The notes under the pieces: model-generated
The model's database searches: none
The model's input: only the letters and a program-made list of their open reading frames with translations
Told to the model about the DNA's origin: nothing
Shown: positions 6,307 through 13,998 of the stretch, piece by piece
Layout: each line of letters begins with the position of its first letter
Numbering within the stretch: position 1 is the first letter of the stretch
Made by a program: the position numbers and the translations under genes
From: Bacteroidota bacterium
Lineage (GTDB): Bacteria; Bacteroidota; Ignavibacteria; Ignavibacteriales; Ignavibacteriaceae
Reading direction: 5' to 3'
Length of the DNA: 16,815 nucleotides
Assembly (NCBI GenBank): GCA_021790055.1
Contig: JAJYIL010000011.1
Span: 1-16,815, forward strand

Positions 6307-7611
6307 ATGAAATTTTACAGTACAAACAACAAAAATAAATTAGCTACATTTCGAGAAGCAGTTCTTAAAGGAATTGCAGACGACGGCGGTTTGTTTATGC
6401 CATCTGAACTTCCAAAGCTTTCCGAAAGTTTTTTCCAAAGCATTTCAGGTTTATCATTCAAAGAGATTTCTTTCCGCGTTGCAAAAAACCTTTTAAAAGA
6501 TGATTTGCCCGATGAGGCTCTTACCAAAATAATTGATTCGGCAATTACGTTTGATGCGCCGGTGGTAAAGCTGGATTCGCAAATTTTCGTTCTTGAATTA
6601 TTTCGTGGACCGACTTTTGCATTCAAAGATTTCGGCGCAAGGTTTATGGCGAATGCGATGTCTTATTTAAACAAAGATGAAAATAAAGAAATTATTATTC
6701 TTGTTGCCACTTCAGGCGATACTGGAAGCGCTGTGGCAAACGGTTTTCTTAATGCCGATGGAATTAATGTGGTCCTCCTTTATCCTTCAGGCAGAGTAAG
6801 CAAGATTCAAGAACAGCAGCTTACAACCTTAGACCATAATATTACAGCCCTTGAAGTTGACGGTACCTTTGACGACTGCCAGAGACTTGTAAAACAGGCT
6901 TTTGCAGATTCATCATTAAAGAAGGAAGCAACTCTTTCTTCTGCTAATTCAATAAATATTACCAGACTGATTCCGCAGTCATTTTATTATTTTAATGCCT
7001 ATGCAAGAACAGAAAATAAAAAGCTGCCGTTTTATATTTCTGTCCCCAGCGGAAACTTTGGAAACCTTACCGGCGGCTTGTTTGCTTATAAGATGGGATT
7101 GCCTGTAAGTAAATTCATTGCTGCTGTAAACGCTAACGATGTATTTCCGAAATATCTTGAGACTTCTGTATTTGAAGCAAAACCTTCCATTAGAACTTTA
7201 TCTAACGCAATGGATGTCGGCAATCCAAGCAACTTTGCGCGTATCCTCGATCTATATAATCATAATTATCTTTCTCTGAAAGATGATATATACAGCAGAA
7301 GTTTCTCCGACATCGATACTATCGGGGCTATAAAAGAAGTTTTTTCAAAATACAAATATATGATGGACCCGCATGGTGCTGTCGGATATCTTGCTTTGAA
7401 AAAATTCATCGCGGATTCAAATCAAAAAGATTATAACGGAATATTTCTTGAGACGGCGCATCCTTCAAAATTTGCAGACATAGTTGAGAAGGTTTTGAAT
7501 AAGAAAATTGAGATGCCCGCTGGGCTTCAGGCTTGTCTTGTGAAGAAAAAGAAGTCAATTAAGATCTCAAGCGAATATCAGGAACTGAAAGAATATATTC
7601 TTTCTATCTAA
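6307..7611 (+). CDS. thrC: Threonine synthase
   Basis: A 434-residue PLP-dependent enzyme converting O-phosphohomoserine to threonine, the last step of the pathway. The N-terminus (FYSTNNKNKLATFREAVLKG) is the family's usual start. The PLP lysine is K107 in RGPTFAFKDFGARFMA, and the phosphate-binding loop is ATSGDTGSAVANG. SVPSGNFGNLTGG and the late MMDPHGAVGYLAL and ETAHPSKFADIV motifs fit the class I (E. coli/yeast-like) form. It lies 10 bp after thrB, so the two are surely cotranscribed. Frame and motifs are intact. Its product is the amino acid presumably sensed by the thrA leader. Confidence 0.96.
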   Translation: MKFYSTNNKNKLATFREAVLKGIADDGGLFMPSELPKLSESFFQSISGLSFKEISFRVAKNLLKDDLPDEALTKIIDSAITFDAPVVKLDSQIFVLELFRGPTFAFKDFGARFMANAMSYLNKDENKEIIILVATSGDTGSAVANGFLNADGINVVLLYPSGRVSKIQEQQLTTLDHNITALEVDGTFDDCQRLVKQAFADSSLKKEATLSSANSINITRLIPQSFYYFNAYARTENKKLPFYISVPSGNFGNLTGGLFAYKMGLPVSKFIAAVNANDVFPKYLETSVFEAKPSIRTLSNAMDVGNPSNFARILDLYNHNYLSLKDDIYSRSFSDIDTIGAIKEVFSKYKYMMDPHGAVGYLALKKFIADSNQKDYNGIFLETAHPSKFADIVEKVLNKKIEMPAGLQACLVKKKKSIKISSEYQELKEYILSI

Positions 7612-7619
7612 CCGTTGAA

Positions 7620-7658
7620 GCTAATTTTAATTAATTAGCCCAGTCATTTATGGCTGGG
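7620..7658 (+). repeat. Two adjacent inverted repeats between thrC and proC
   Basis: GCTAATT (7620-7626) pairs with AATTAGC (7633-7639). Directly next to it, CCCAGTCA (7639-7646) pairs with TGGCTGGG (7651-7658) with a 4-base loop and one G-U pair. No T-run follows on either strand, so neither is a convincing intrinsic terminator. They may mark the end of the thr transcript or stabilise its 3' end. Confidence 0.4.
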
Positions 7659-7682
7659 AGAAAAAAACTAAGGAAAAAAATT

Positions 7683-8498
7683 ATGGATTCAAAAAAGAGT
7701 GTTGCAATACTTGGCGGAGGAAATATTGGTTTGGCAATTGCCAAAGGATTAGAAACCTCCAGGCTTTATCCGCCCGAAAATATTTATATAACCAGGCGGC
7801 ATGTCGATCAACTTGATGAATTCAAGGATAAAGGCTTTAAGATTACCGGAGACAACGAGCTGGCAGTAAAAAATTCCGAGGTGATAATAATTGCCGTACA
7901 GCCGAAGCAACTTGAAGAGCTTTTAGCTGAAATCTCTGATGCGGTCAATAAAGACAAACATATTCTCATCTCGATTGTCTCCGGTGCAGGAATAAAAATG
8001 ATTAAGAAAATTATCGGCAAAAATGTGCCTATAGTTCGTGCAATGCCTAATACAGCAATTGCAATACAGGAATCTATGACGTGCCTTTCTGCCGAAACAA
8101 AGACAGACAGCTCTCTTAAAGTTGCCAGGAAGATTTTTGATTCCGTCGGTAAAACAATGATAATCGATGAAGAGCTTATGGTTCCGGCAACTGCATTGTG
8201 CGCATGCGGAATCGCATTCTTTCTTCGTGCAGTACGCGCAGCTTCTCAAGGCGGAATTGAAATCGGCTTCCATTCCGATGAGGCAATTTTTATGGCGGCA
8301 CAAACAGCTTTAGGCGCGGCATCCTTACTGGTAAAAACCAAATCTCACCCTGAAAGTGAAGTAGACAAAGTTACTACTCCGCGCGGCATTACTATTTCCG
8401 GCTTAAACCAGATGGAACATAACGGATTCAGTTCCGCTATGATTAAAGGAATAACTACATCTGCCGAGAAAGCGCAGCTGCTTTACAAAAAGGAATAG
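7683..8498 (+). CDS. proC: Pyrroline-5-carboxylate reductase
   Basis: A 271-residue enzyme that reduces 1-pyrroline-5-carboxylate to proline with NAD(P)H. From the chosen start the Rossmann motif SVAILGGGNIGLAIAKGL begins at residue 6, as is normal for ProC. A longer frame from ATG 7650 would add 11 lysine/arginine-rich residues and place its start inside a hairpin, so 7683 is preferred; AAGGA lies upstream of this ATG at a suitable distance. Other family motifs are VRAMPNTAIAIQESMTCLS and, near the C-terminus, VTTPRGITISGLNQMEHNGFSSA. The usual TPGG of the signature is TPRG here. It follows thrC by 71 bp on the same strand, so it may be separately transcribed. Identification is firm. Confidence 0.94.
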   Translation: MDSKKSVAILGGGNIGLAIAKGLETSRLYPPENIYITRRHVDQLDEFKDKGFKITGDNELAVKNSEVIIIAVQPKQLEELLAEISDAVNKDKHILISIVSGAGIKMIKKIIGKNVPIVRAMPNTAIAIQESMTCLSAETKTDSSLKVARKIFDSVGKTMIIDEELMVPATALCACGIAFFLRAVRAASQGGIEIGFHSDEAIFMAAQTALGAASLLVKTKSHPESEVDKVTTPRGITISGLNQMEHNGFSSAMIKGITTSAEKAQLLYKKE

Positions 8499-8556
8499 CT
8501 TTGTATTATAGAATACCAGTTTAGCGTTCTGCGTTCACAATGAATCTTTTTTTTGT

Positions 8557-8564
8557 TAAGTTTG
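8557..8564 (+). promoter_or_regulatory. Candidate -7 element upstream of mrp
   Basis: TAAGTTTG at 8557-8564 matches the Bacteroidota -7 consensus TAnnTTTG exactly, 30 bp before the mrp ATG. No good TTTG is found 19-21 bases upstream, so the promoter is only half supported. It would start the mrp-nifU-AI-2E transcript in the 96-bp gap after proC. Confidence 0.4.
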
Positions 8565-8594
8565 AAACCAAGATTGTAAAACAACAGGAAAACA

Positions 8595-9704
8595 ATGGCA
8601 GATATAACAAAGACAGGAATATTGAACTCGCTTAAAAAAGTTGAAGACCCGAATTTCAATAAAGATTTATTAATTCTTAATTCCATAAAAAAATTCGAAG
8701 TAAATGACAGCACACTAAACCTTGATTTATCCTTTACTCTTCCATCTTCGAATGACAGTGCACAATTAAAAGATAAATTTATCTATAAAATAAAGGAAGA
8801 CTTCCCTTCTCTTAAAATTATTAATTTAACCATCGATGCAAAGACTACCGTCCATCAAGATTTAAATAAAAATCAGATATTACCTGGAGTAAAGAATACA
8901 ATTGCAGTCGCCAGCGGAAAAGGCGGCGTAGGTAAAAGTACTGTTGCTGTAAACCTTGCAGTAGTTCTTGCTAAAGAAGGCGCGGAAGTTGGATTAATAG
9001 ATGCAGATATATACGGACCAAGCATCCCGCTTATGTTAGGCTTAAAAGAGAAGCCTAAGATTATGCAGAACCAGCATACTATGAAAATTATTCCGCTGTC
9101 AAATTACGGAGTAAAAGTAATTTCAATCGGGCTGCTTGTTGACGACAATGCACCTGTAATATGGCGCGGTCCCATGGCTAGCGGTGCGGTTAAGCAGTTT
9201 ATTTCCGATGTCGACTGGGGCGAACTTGACTACTTATTTTTCGATTTACCTCCGGGAACAGGCGATATCCAGCTGACGCTTGTACAAACAATCCCATTGA
9301 CTGCAGCAGTAATCGTAACTACACCGCAGGAAGTTTCACTTATTGACGCAAGAAAAGCTTTGAAGATGTTTACAAGAGTAAATGTTCCGGTTGCAGGTGT
9401 TATAGAGAATATGAGCTACTTTACCGCACCCGATACTGGGAAGAAATACGATATCTTCGGCACTGGCGGAGGCTCTAAGATTGCGGACGAACTAAGTGTG
9501 CCTTTCCTTGGAGGAATTCCAATAGATCCCCGAATTAGAATAGGCGGCGATAACGGTGTACCGGTACTGTATGATACTCCCGACTCGGAACATGCAAAAG
9601 CAATTTCTCAAATATCTAAAAATATGGCTTCCCAGATTCATCTAATAAATGTTAAAGGAAGCGCTGCATCAAAAATGGAAATTTTGCTCGATGCTGATGA
9701 ATAA
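8595..9704 (+). CDS. mrp: Mrp/ApbC-type Fe-S carrier P-loop ATPase
   Basis: A 369-residue protein of the Mrp/NBP35 family, thought to carry and transfer iron-sulfur clusters in the cytoplasm. Residues 1-85 form the MIP18/DUF59-like domain (LKKVEDPNFNKDLL). Residues 100-340 form the deviant-Walker-A ATPase: VASGKGGVGKST (105-116), LIDADIYGPSIPLMLG and the Walker-B-like FFDLPPGTGDIQLTLVQT. The expected cluster-binding CPxCG after ENMSYF is replaced: residues 277-282 read TAPDTG, so both cysteines are missing (Ala278, Thr281). I believe this also occurs in other Bacteroidota. AGGA lies upstream of the ATG. A NifU-type scaffold starts 8 bp after the stop, which supports an Fe-S role. Identification is firm; direct cluster binding by this protein is uncertain. 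Confidence 0.93.
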   Translation: MADITKTGILNSLKKVEDPNFNKDLLILNSIKKFEVNDSTLNLDLSFTLPSSNDSAQLKDKFIYKIKEDFPSLKIINLTIDAKTTVHQDLNKNQILPGVKNTIAVASGKGGVGKSTVAVNLAVVLAKEGAEVGLIDADIYGPSIPLMLGLKEKPKIMQNQHTMKIIPLSNYGVKVISIGLLVDDNAPVIWRGPMASGAVKQFISDVDWGELDYLFFDLPPGTGDIQLTLVQTIPLTAAVIVTTPQEVSLIDARKALKMFTRVNVPVAGVIENMSYFTAPDTGKKYDIFGTGGGSKIADELSVPFLGGIPIDPRIRIGGDNGVPVLYDTPDSEHAKAISQISKNMASQIHLINVKGSAASKMEILLDADE

Positions 9705-9712
9705 TTTTATTT

Positions 9713-9949
9713 ATGGATAATATCTCGAAGGAAGACGTCCTAAAGGCTATTGAATCAATTCGTCCGTTTCTCCAGGCAGATGACGGCGATATTGAATTAA
9801 TAGAAATAACCGAAGAATCAATAGTAAAGGTAAAGTTAACAGGCGCTTGCGCAGCCTGCCCAATGTTTTCAATGACGTTACGCGCCGGTGTTGAACGCTC
9901 TTTGATGAAACAAGTGCCGGGAATAAAAAGAATAGAAGCGGTTAATTAA
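9713..9949 (+). CDS. nifU: NifU C-terminal-domain (Nfu-type) Fe-S scaffold protein
   Basis: A 78-residue stand-alone NifU C-terminal domain. The cluster-binding CxxC is C46-AA-C49 in LTGACAACPMFSMTL, preceded by the family's VRPFLQADGGD-like start (here IRPFLQADDGDIELIEI). Such proteins hold a [4Fe-4S] cluster between two subunits and pass it to apo-enzymes. It follows mrp by 8 bp and the next gene starts 2 bp after its stop, so all three should be cotranslated from one mRNA. The usual DGGD is DDGD. The pairing with a cysteine-poor Mrp suggests this small protein supplies the cluster ligands, which is inference. Confidence 0.9.
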   Translation: MDNISKEDVLKAIESIRPFLQADDGDIELIEITEESIVKVKLTGACAACPMFSMTLRAGVERSLMKQVPGIKRIEAVN

Positions 9950-9951
9950 AA

Positions 9952-11004
9952 ATGTCCGAGCTTACTATAAAAAAGTTAATTCGTTATTCTCTGTTGACCG
10001 CAGGAATAATATTGGTTTTATATTTATTATATCTAATCTCAACAGTATTAATAATTCTTGCCTTTGCCATTCTGCTTGCTTTTATTTTGGAACCTTTGGT
10101 TTCTAAGCTGGAATATAGCGGTTTCAGCAGGCTTTTTGCGATTCTTACCGTATTTGGCGCAGTTGTAATATTGTTTTACTTGCTGTTTGCTTACCTTGTA
10201 CCTAATCTGATTATGCAGATGAAAGAGTTCGTCGGCACGCTACAGGTTATTTCAATTCACCAAAAAATTCTATCTATCGAAAAAGAGATTTACAATTATC
10301 TTCCATTCTTTGAATTAGGACAGTTATCAAAGCGATTCGAGGAATTTCTTTCCTCCGGGATTATTAATTCCTTTGACAAACTAATGTCCGATCTTTCAAG
10401 CATTATCTCAATCATTGTTCTTGTAGTAATTATTCCGTTTATTACTTTTTTCCTTTTGAAAGACAGCAAGGTAATCATGCGCGGTATAATCCACGTAATG
10501 CCGAATAGGTATTTTGAGATGTCCTACTGGATATTGAAAAAAGTTTCCATACAATTAGGAAGATACGTAAGAGGCTGGATTTTCGATGCTGCTTTCGTAG
10601 GGATTACATGCGGCTTCGGATACTATATTTTAGGAGTTAAAAACGCCTTGCCGCTCGGGCTCATTTCCGGTCTCGGTCATCTTGTGCCATACTTCGGACC
10701 TATTATCGGCGGTGTTCCGGCAATAATAATTTCAATAATCCAGTACGGAGATTTTTCTCATGTTCCATTGATCGTTATTATGATAGTAATTGTTTACATG
10801 GTTGATAATGGTTTGGTACAGCCATATGTATTCTCAAAAAGCGTGAACATGCACCCCATTGTTATCATCCTTTTAATACTTGCCGCCAGCCAGTTATTCG
10901 GCGTAGCAGGTATGCTCTTTTCAATTCCCCTTGCAACTGTGATTAAGACTGCAGCTAAAGAGATTTATTTCGCCTTCAAAAATTACAAGATTGCCCGTCT
11001 TTAA
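9952..11004 (+). CDS. AI-2E family (PerM-like) membrane transporter
   Basis: A 350-residue polytopic inner-membrane protein of the AI-2E/PerM family (PF01594). It has an N-terminal pair of hydrophobic segments (about 12-45), a third near 60-85, a soluble stretch with amphipathic helices (about 85-150), and a C-terminal block of about five helices. Family motifs visible include ILEPLVSKLE near 45, FLLKDSK after helix 4, GLISGLGHLVPYFGPIIGGVPA near 240, and VDNGLVQPYVFSKSVNMHPIVIILLIL. Members export or exchange small molecules or Na+/H+; the substrate cannot be told from sequence. Translation probably couples to nifU, whose stop is 2 bp upstream, but a functional link to Fe-S assembly is not evident. 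Confidence 0.9.
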   Translation: MSELTIKKLIRYSLLTAGIILVLYLLYLISTVLIILAFAILLAFILEPLVSKLEYSGFSRLFAILTVFGAVVILFYLLFAYLVPNLIMQMKEFVGTLQVISIHQKILSIEKEIYNYLPFFELGQLSKRFEEFLSSGIINSFDKLMSDLSSIISIIVLVVIIPFITFFLLKDSKVIMRGIIHVMPNRYFEMSYWILKKVSIQLGRYVRGWIFDAAFVGITCGFGYYILGVKNALPLGLISGLGHLVPYFGPIIGGVPAIIISIIQYGDFSHVPLIVIMIVIVYMVDNGLVQPYVFSKSVNMHPIVIILLILAASQLFGVAGMLFSIPLATVIKTAAKEIYFAFKNYKIARL

Positions 11005-11006
11005 TG

Positions 11007-11087
11007 CCCTCCCCGAAAGGGAGAGGATTCTACCCGAAGCTGACCGAAAAGTTATTTTCATTCCGATTTAATCGGGGCTGTGAAAAT
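11007..11087. repeat. Structured intergenic region upstream of feoA with two hairpins
   Basis: The 247-bp gap between the AI-2E gene and feoA contains no gene. Near its start CTCCC (11009-11013) pairs with GGGAG (11019-11023) around CGAAA, with flanking CC/GG. A longer hairpin follows: ATTTTCA (11054-11060) with TGAAAAT (11081-11087), and inside it TTCCGAT (11061-11067) with ATCGGGG (11071-11077), with a 3-base bulge and a 3-base loop. Neither is followed by a T-run. The composition is more GC-rich than the surroundings and resembles a dispersed intergenic repeat, which cannot be confirmed from one copy. The rest (11088-11251) is AT-rich and should hold the feo promoter, but I found no good -33/-7 or Fur-box match. 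Confidence 0.4.
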
Positions 11088-11251
11088 CCGTTTTATCCAG
11101 GCTCAGAAAAACATTACTTTTTGTCAGCAACATCGGGTGTGAGTGTAATACTTGTCTAATTGAAATGTTAGTGTATTTAAAAAATAATTTGGTTATTTCC
11201 AAAACTACTCGTATTTTTATTTAGACGAAATCTTAATAATATGCAGATTAG

Positions 11252-11473
11252 ATGAAGACAGCAGCAGAATTGAAATTTGGAGAAACCGGAATTATCGGAG
11301 ATATTGATGCTTCCCACCCGTCTTCCAGGCGTATACTGGAAGTAGGCTTTACTCCCGGACAGGTAATACAACTGATTAACATTTCCGCCTTCAATGATCC
11401 ACTTGCTTTTTCTGTCAGAGGAACAATTATAGCAATAAGAAAAAATGAAGCCTCGTGTATTAAATTAATATGA
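11252..11473 (+). CDS. feoA: Ferrous iron transport protein A
   Basis: A 73-residue SH3-like protein. Family features are the N-terminal AAELKFGETGIIGDI, the central SSRRILEVGFTPGQVIQLI (residues about 25-43), and the C-terminal LAFSVRGTIIAIRKNEASCIKL. FeoA is a small cytoplasmic partner of FeoB needed for full Fe(II) uptake. Its stop overlaps the feoB start by 4 bp (ATGA at 11470-11473), which indicates translational coupling. No Shine-Dalgarno sequence precedes the ATG. Length is normal for the family. Confidence 0.94.
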   Translation: MKTAAELKFGETGIIGDIDASHPSSRRILEVGFTPGQVIQLINISAFNDPLAFSVRGTIIAIRKNEASCIKLI

Positions 11474-13506
11474 AGACTATAATCCTTGAGGACATCCCCT
11501 TAATCACGCTGGTAGGTCCTCCAAACTCGGGAAAGACAACGCTCTTTAATTACCTGAGCGGACAAAATTATAAAACAGTAAATTACCCGGGCGCCACGGT
11601 TGAATATTCAATTAGTAAAATCCAGAAAAAATTTAATTTTAATGCAAACATCCTGGATTCACCCGGTATTATAAGCTTAATACCCAACTCACCGGACGAA
11701 AAAGTTTCCGTTGATTCACTTTATTCACATCCGCGATACGGCGTTCCTGATTTGATCATCGTTACTGTTGATGCAAGCCAATTGTCACGTCATTTACTCC
11801 TTGTAAGGCAGCTTATCGAATCCAAGTTTAACGTTATTATCGCTCTTACTATGACCGACATTCTCCAAAGAAAGGGCTTTGAGATATCTTCAAACTTGCT
11901 TAGCCAAAAGCTTAGATGCGATGTCGTTTTAATTGACGGAAGATCCGGCGAGGGTGTTGAGAATCTAATCCAAATTGTTGATAAGAATATAGAGAGCTCA
12001 AAATTAATTGGGAAGAAAAATCCTGTTGTGCTTGATTCGAATCTTGATATAAAATATCTTCTGAACTCGTATAAAGAAATTGAGGAGATTGAAAAGGAAG
12101 TTATTAGTTGTCCTAAAAATGCCGGTGAAAAAATAAATCTTAAGAGAGCCAATAGGCAACTCAAAGTTTTGAATGAAGCTATTTCAGGTAATAATCAGTT
12201 AGATCAATCTACTTTAAAGATAGACAAGATTTTACTCCACAAATTCTGGGGCTTAGGCATATTCTTTTTAATGATGGCAGTAACATTTACATCCATCTTC
12301 TGGCTTGCTCAACCGGTAATGGATTTGGTTGACAGTGGCTTCGGCTTATTTTCATACGAGGTAATAAAAATTTTAGGGAATACCTGGTATGGCAATTTCA
12401 TTGCGAATGGAATAGTCGGAGGTACCGGCGCCGTACTTGTTTTTGTTCCTCAAATTTTAATTCTATTTCTTATACTTGGACTGCTTGAAGATACCGGCTA
12501 TCTTGCCCGCGGCGCAATGCTAATAGATAAACCGCTTTCTAAAATCGGTTTGAACGGACGCTCTTTTGTTCCAATGTTTTCAGGATTCGCGTGCGCAATC
12601 CCGGCAATCTTATCTACAAGGACAATCCCTAACAAAAGAGAGAGACTGCTGACGATTTTTATAATCCCGCTGATGAGCTGCAGCGCGCGCTTGCCGGTTT
12701 ACGCCTTGCTACTTGCATTTTTATTCCCAGCCAATAAAGCCTGGATTGCAGGATTAGTACTGGCTGGAATTTATATCCTCAGCATTCTAAGCTCGGTTAC
12801 GGTTGCCGGCATTGTTAATAAATTTAAGAATAAGATCATCAATGCAGAAGATAGATCGTCTTTCATTCTTGAACTACCGGCATACCGTGTTCCCAAATTC
12901 GGTATGGTTATAACAAACTCATACCACAGTGCTAAGATGTATTTTAGAAAAGCCGGTCCGATAATCCTCGTCCTCTCCAGCGTTATTTGGTTCTTAACAT
13001 ATTTCCCGGATTACAATCCGAAAGTTGATACTCACAATCTTTCAAGAGATCAGGCAATTGAACTACAAAGCTCAGTAAGACTGCAACATTCATATGCATC
13101 TGATCTGGGAAAATTTATTGAGCCTGTTATGACTCCGCTTGGGATGGACTGGAGAGTCGGTGTATCCTTGATTTCGGCATTCGCTGCACGAGAGGTTTTC
13201 GTAAGCTCACTTGCTATGATATTCAAAGTAACGGATGATAAAGCTACACTTCAGTCTTCAATGATACACGAGATGCGAAAGGCAACTATTGAAGGTACCG
13301 GACAGAAATTATTTACACCCGCTACTATCGCAGGCTTAATAGTGTTTTTTATATTTGCGCTGCAATGTGTTTCTACACTTGCGGTCTCACGAAAAGAAAC
13401 CGGAAGCTGGCGAATGCCTGCGATTCAATTTTTGATGTTCACTTCTTTAGCGTATATCTTTACTGTTGTTACGGTAAACGGTTTAAGAATTCTCGGAGTT
13501 CCATAA
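11470..13506 (+). CDS. feoB: Ferrous iron transport protein B (GTPase-linked Fe(II) permease)
   Basis: A 678-residue inner-membrane Fe(II) importer with a cytoplasmic G domain (about 1-170), a helical spacer (about 170-250) and a polytopic C-terminal domain. G1 is GPPNSGKT (16-23), G2 is T43 in PGATVEYS, and G3 is DSPG (63-66). The G4 position reads TMTD (127-130) instead of the usual NxxD. The membrane gates are clear: GFACAIPAILSTRTIPNKRE with C375 and PLMSCSARLPVYALL with C404, then SAFAAREVFVSSLAMIF and CVSTLAVSRKETGSW. It is somewhat shorter than the E. coli protein (773). It overlaps feoA by 4 bp and a fur-family gene starts 18 bp after its stop, so iron probably controls the whole operon. 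Confidence 0.96.
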   Translation: MKTIILEDIPLITLVGPPNSGKTTLFNYLSGQNYKTVNYPGATVEYSISKIQKKFNFNANILDSPGIISLIPNSPDEKVSVDSLYSHPRYGVPDLIIVTVDASQLSRHLLLVRQLIESKFNVIIALTMTDILQRKGFEISSNLLSQKLRCDVVLIDGRSGEGVENLIQIVDKNIESSKLIGKKNPVVLDSNLDIKYLLNSYKEIEEIEKEVISCPKNAGEKINLKRANRQLKVLNEAISGNNQLDQSTLKIDKILLHKFWGLGIFFLMMAVTFTSIFWLAQPVMDLVDSGFGLFSYEVIKILGNTWYGNFIANGIVGGTGAVLVFVPQILILFLILGLLEDTGYLARGAMLIDKPLSKIGLNGRSFVPMFSGFACAIPAILSTRTIPNKRERLLTIFIIPLMSCSARLPVYALLLAFLFPANKAWIAGLVLAGIYILSILSSVTVAGIVNKFKNKIINAEDRSSFILELPAYRVPKFGMVITNSYHSAKMYFRKAGPIILVLSSVIWFLTYFPDYNPKVDTHNLSRDQAIELQSSVRLQHSYASDLGKFIEPVMTPLGMDWRVGVSLISAFAAREVFVSSLAMIFKVTDDKATLQSSMIHEMRKATIEGTGQKLFTPATIAGLIVFFIFALQCVSTLAVSRKETGSWRMPAIQFLMFTSLAYIFTVVTVNGLRILGVP

Positions 13507-13510
13507 TTCA

Positions 13511-13516
13511 AAGGAG
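13511..13516 (+). promoter_or_regulatory. Strong ribosome binding site AAGGAG for a TTG-started fur
   Basis: AAGGAG at 13511-13516 lies 8 bases before the TTG at 13525. It is the only textbook Shine-Dalgarno sequence in the window; most other genes have none. It decides the non-ATG start, because the frame has a stop (the feoB stop) just upstream and no in-frame ATG before the DNA-binding domain. Confidence 0.7.
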
Positions 13517-13524
13517 ACAAGAAC

Positions 13525-13986
13525 TTGAAAGAACAGCAAGCATCTGAAATTTTCCTAAAATACTTAAAAGACGGCAAGAACCGAATAACACCGGAAAGAT
13601 TCGAGGTGCTCGATTCAGCTATTAAATATGAGGGACACTTTGCCGCCGACGATCTCTTTCTTCAAATGAAAAGAGAAAAGTCAAGAGTATCACGAGCAAC
13701 CGTTTACAATACCTTAGAGCTTCTCGTTCAATGCGAACTGATTACCAAGCGGAATTTCGGCGACAATATGACCCGCTATGAAAGCACCCTTAAGAAGCAG
13801 AGCCACGATCATCTTATCTGCATGGACTGCGGACGAATTGTGGAATTCATTAATTCGAAGATAAAGTCTCTGCCCGAAGAAATTTCAAGTGAGCTCGGCT
13901 TCAACATCGAAAGCTATTCGTTTAATATTTTTGCCAGGTGCAAAAATACCAAGACTTGCAAATTCAATAAAGAAAAGAATAAATAA
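13525..13986 (+). CDS. fur: Fur-family metal-responsive transcriptional repressor
   Basis: A 153-residue Fur-family regulator read from a TTG start behind AAGGAG. The winged-helix DNA-binding domain spans about 18-88 (RITPERFEVLDSAIK, then SRATVYNTLELLVQCELI with the recognition helix). The dimerisation domain carries the HDH metal-binding stretch (94-96) and the structural zinc cysteines C99/C102 (CMDCG) and C139/C145. It lies 18 bp after feoB and in the same transcript, so it most likely represses feoAB with Fe(II). PerR or Zur specificity cannot be excluded from sequence alone. A metallo-hydrolase starts 12 bp downstream. Having the regulator last in its own target operon would give autoregulation. 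Confidence 0.9.
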   Translation: MKEQQASEIFLKYLKDGKNRITPERFEVLDSAIKYEGHFAADDLFLQMKREKSRVSRATVYNTLELLVQCELITKRNFGDNMTRYESTLKKQSHDHLICMDCGRIVEFINSKIKSLPEEISSELGFNIESYSFNIFARCKNTKTCKFNKEKNK

Positions 13987-13998
13987 GAAGACGGCTTT

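Noticed and set aside
7650..7682. Upstream ATG extending proC by 11 residues
   Set aside because: It sits in a hairpin loop, adds a basic tail absent from ProC, and the ATG at 7683 has AAGGA upstream and gives the normal N-terminus.
7923..8303. Minus-strand frame of 126 codons with many cysteines inside proC
   Set aside because: Antisense shadow of a conserved gene; the cysteines arise from reverse-complemented GCA/GCC-rich codons and do not form an ordered metal-binding motif.
11180..11252. Search for a Fur or DtxR box upstream of feoA
   Set aside because: TTGG-N6-CCAA near 11190 and AATCT/AGATT near 11228-11248 are short and do not match known boxes, so no operator is claimed.
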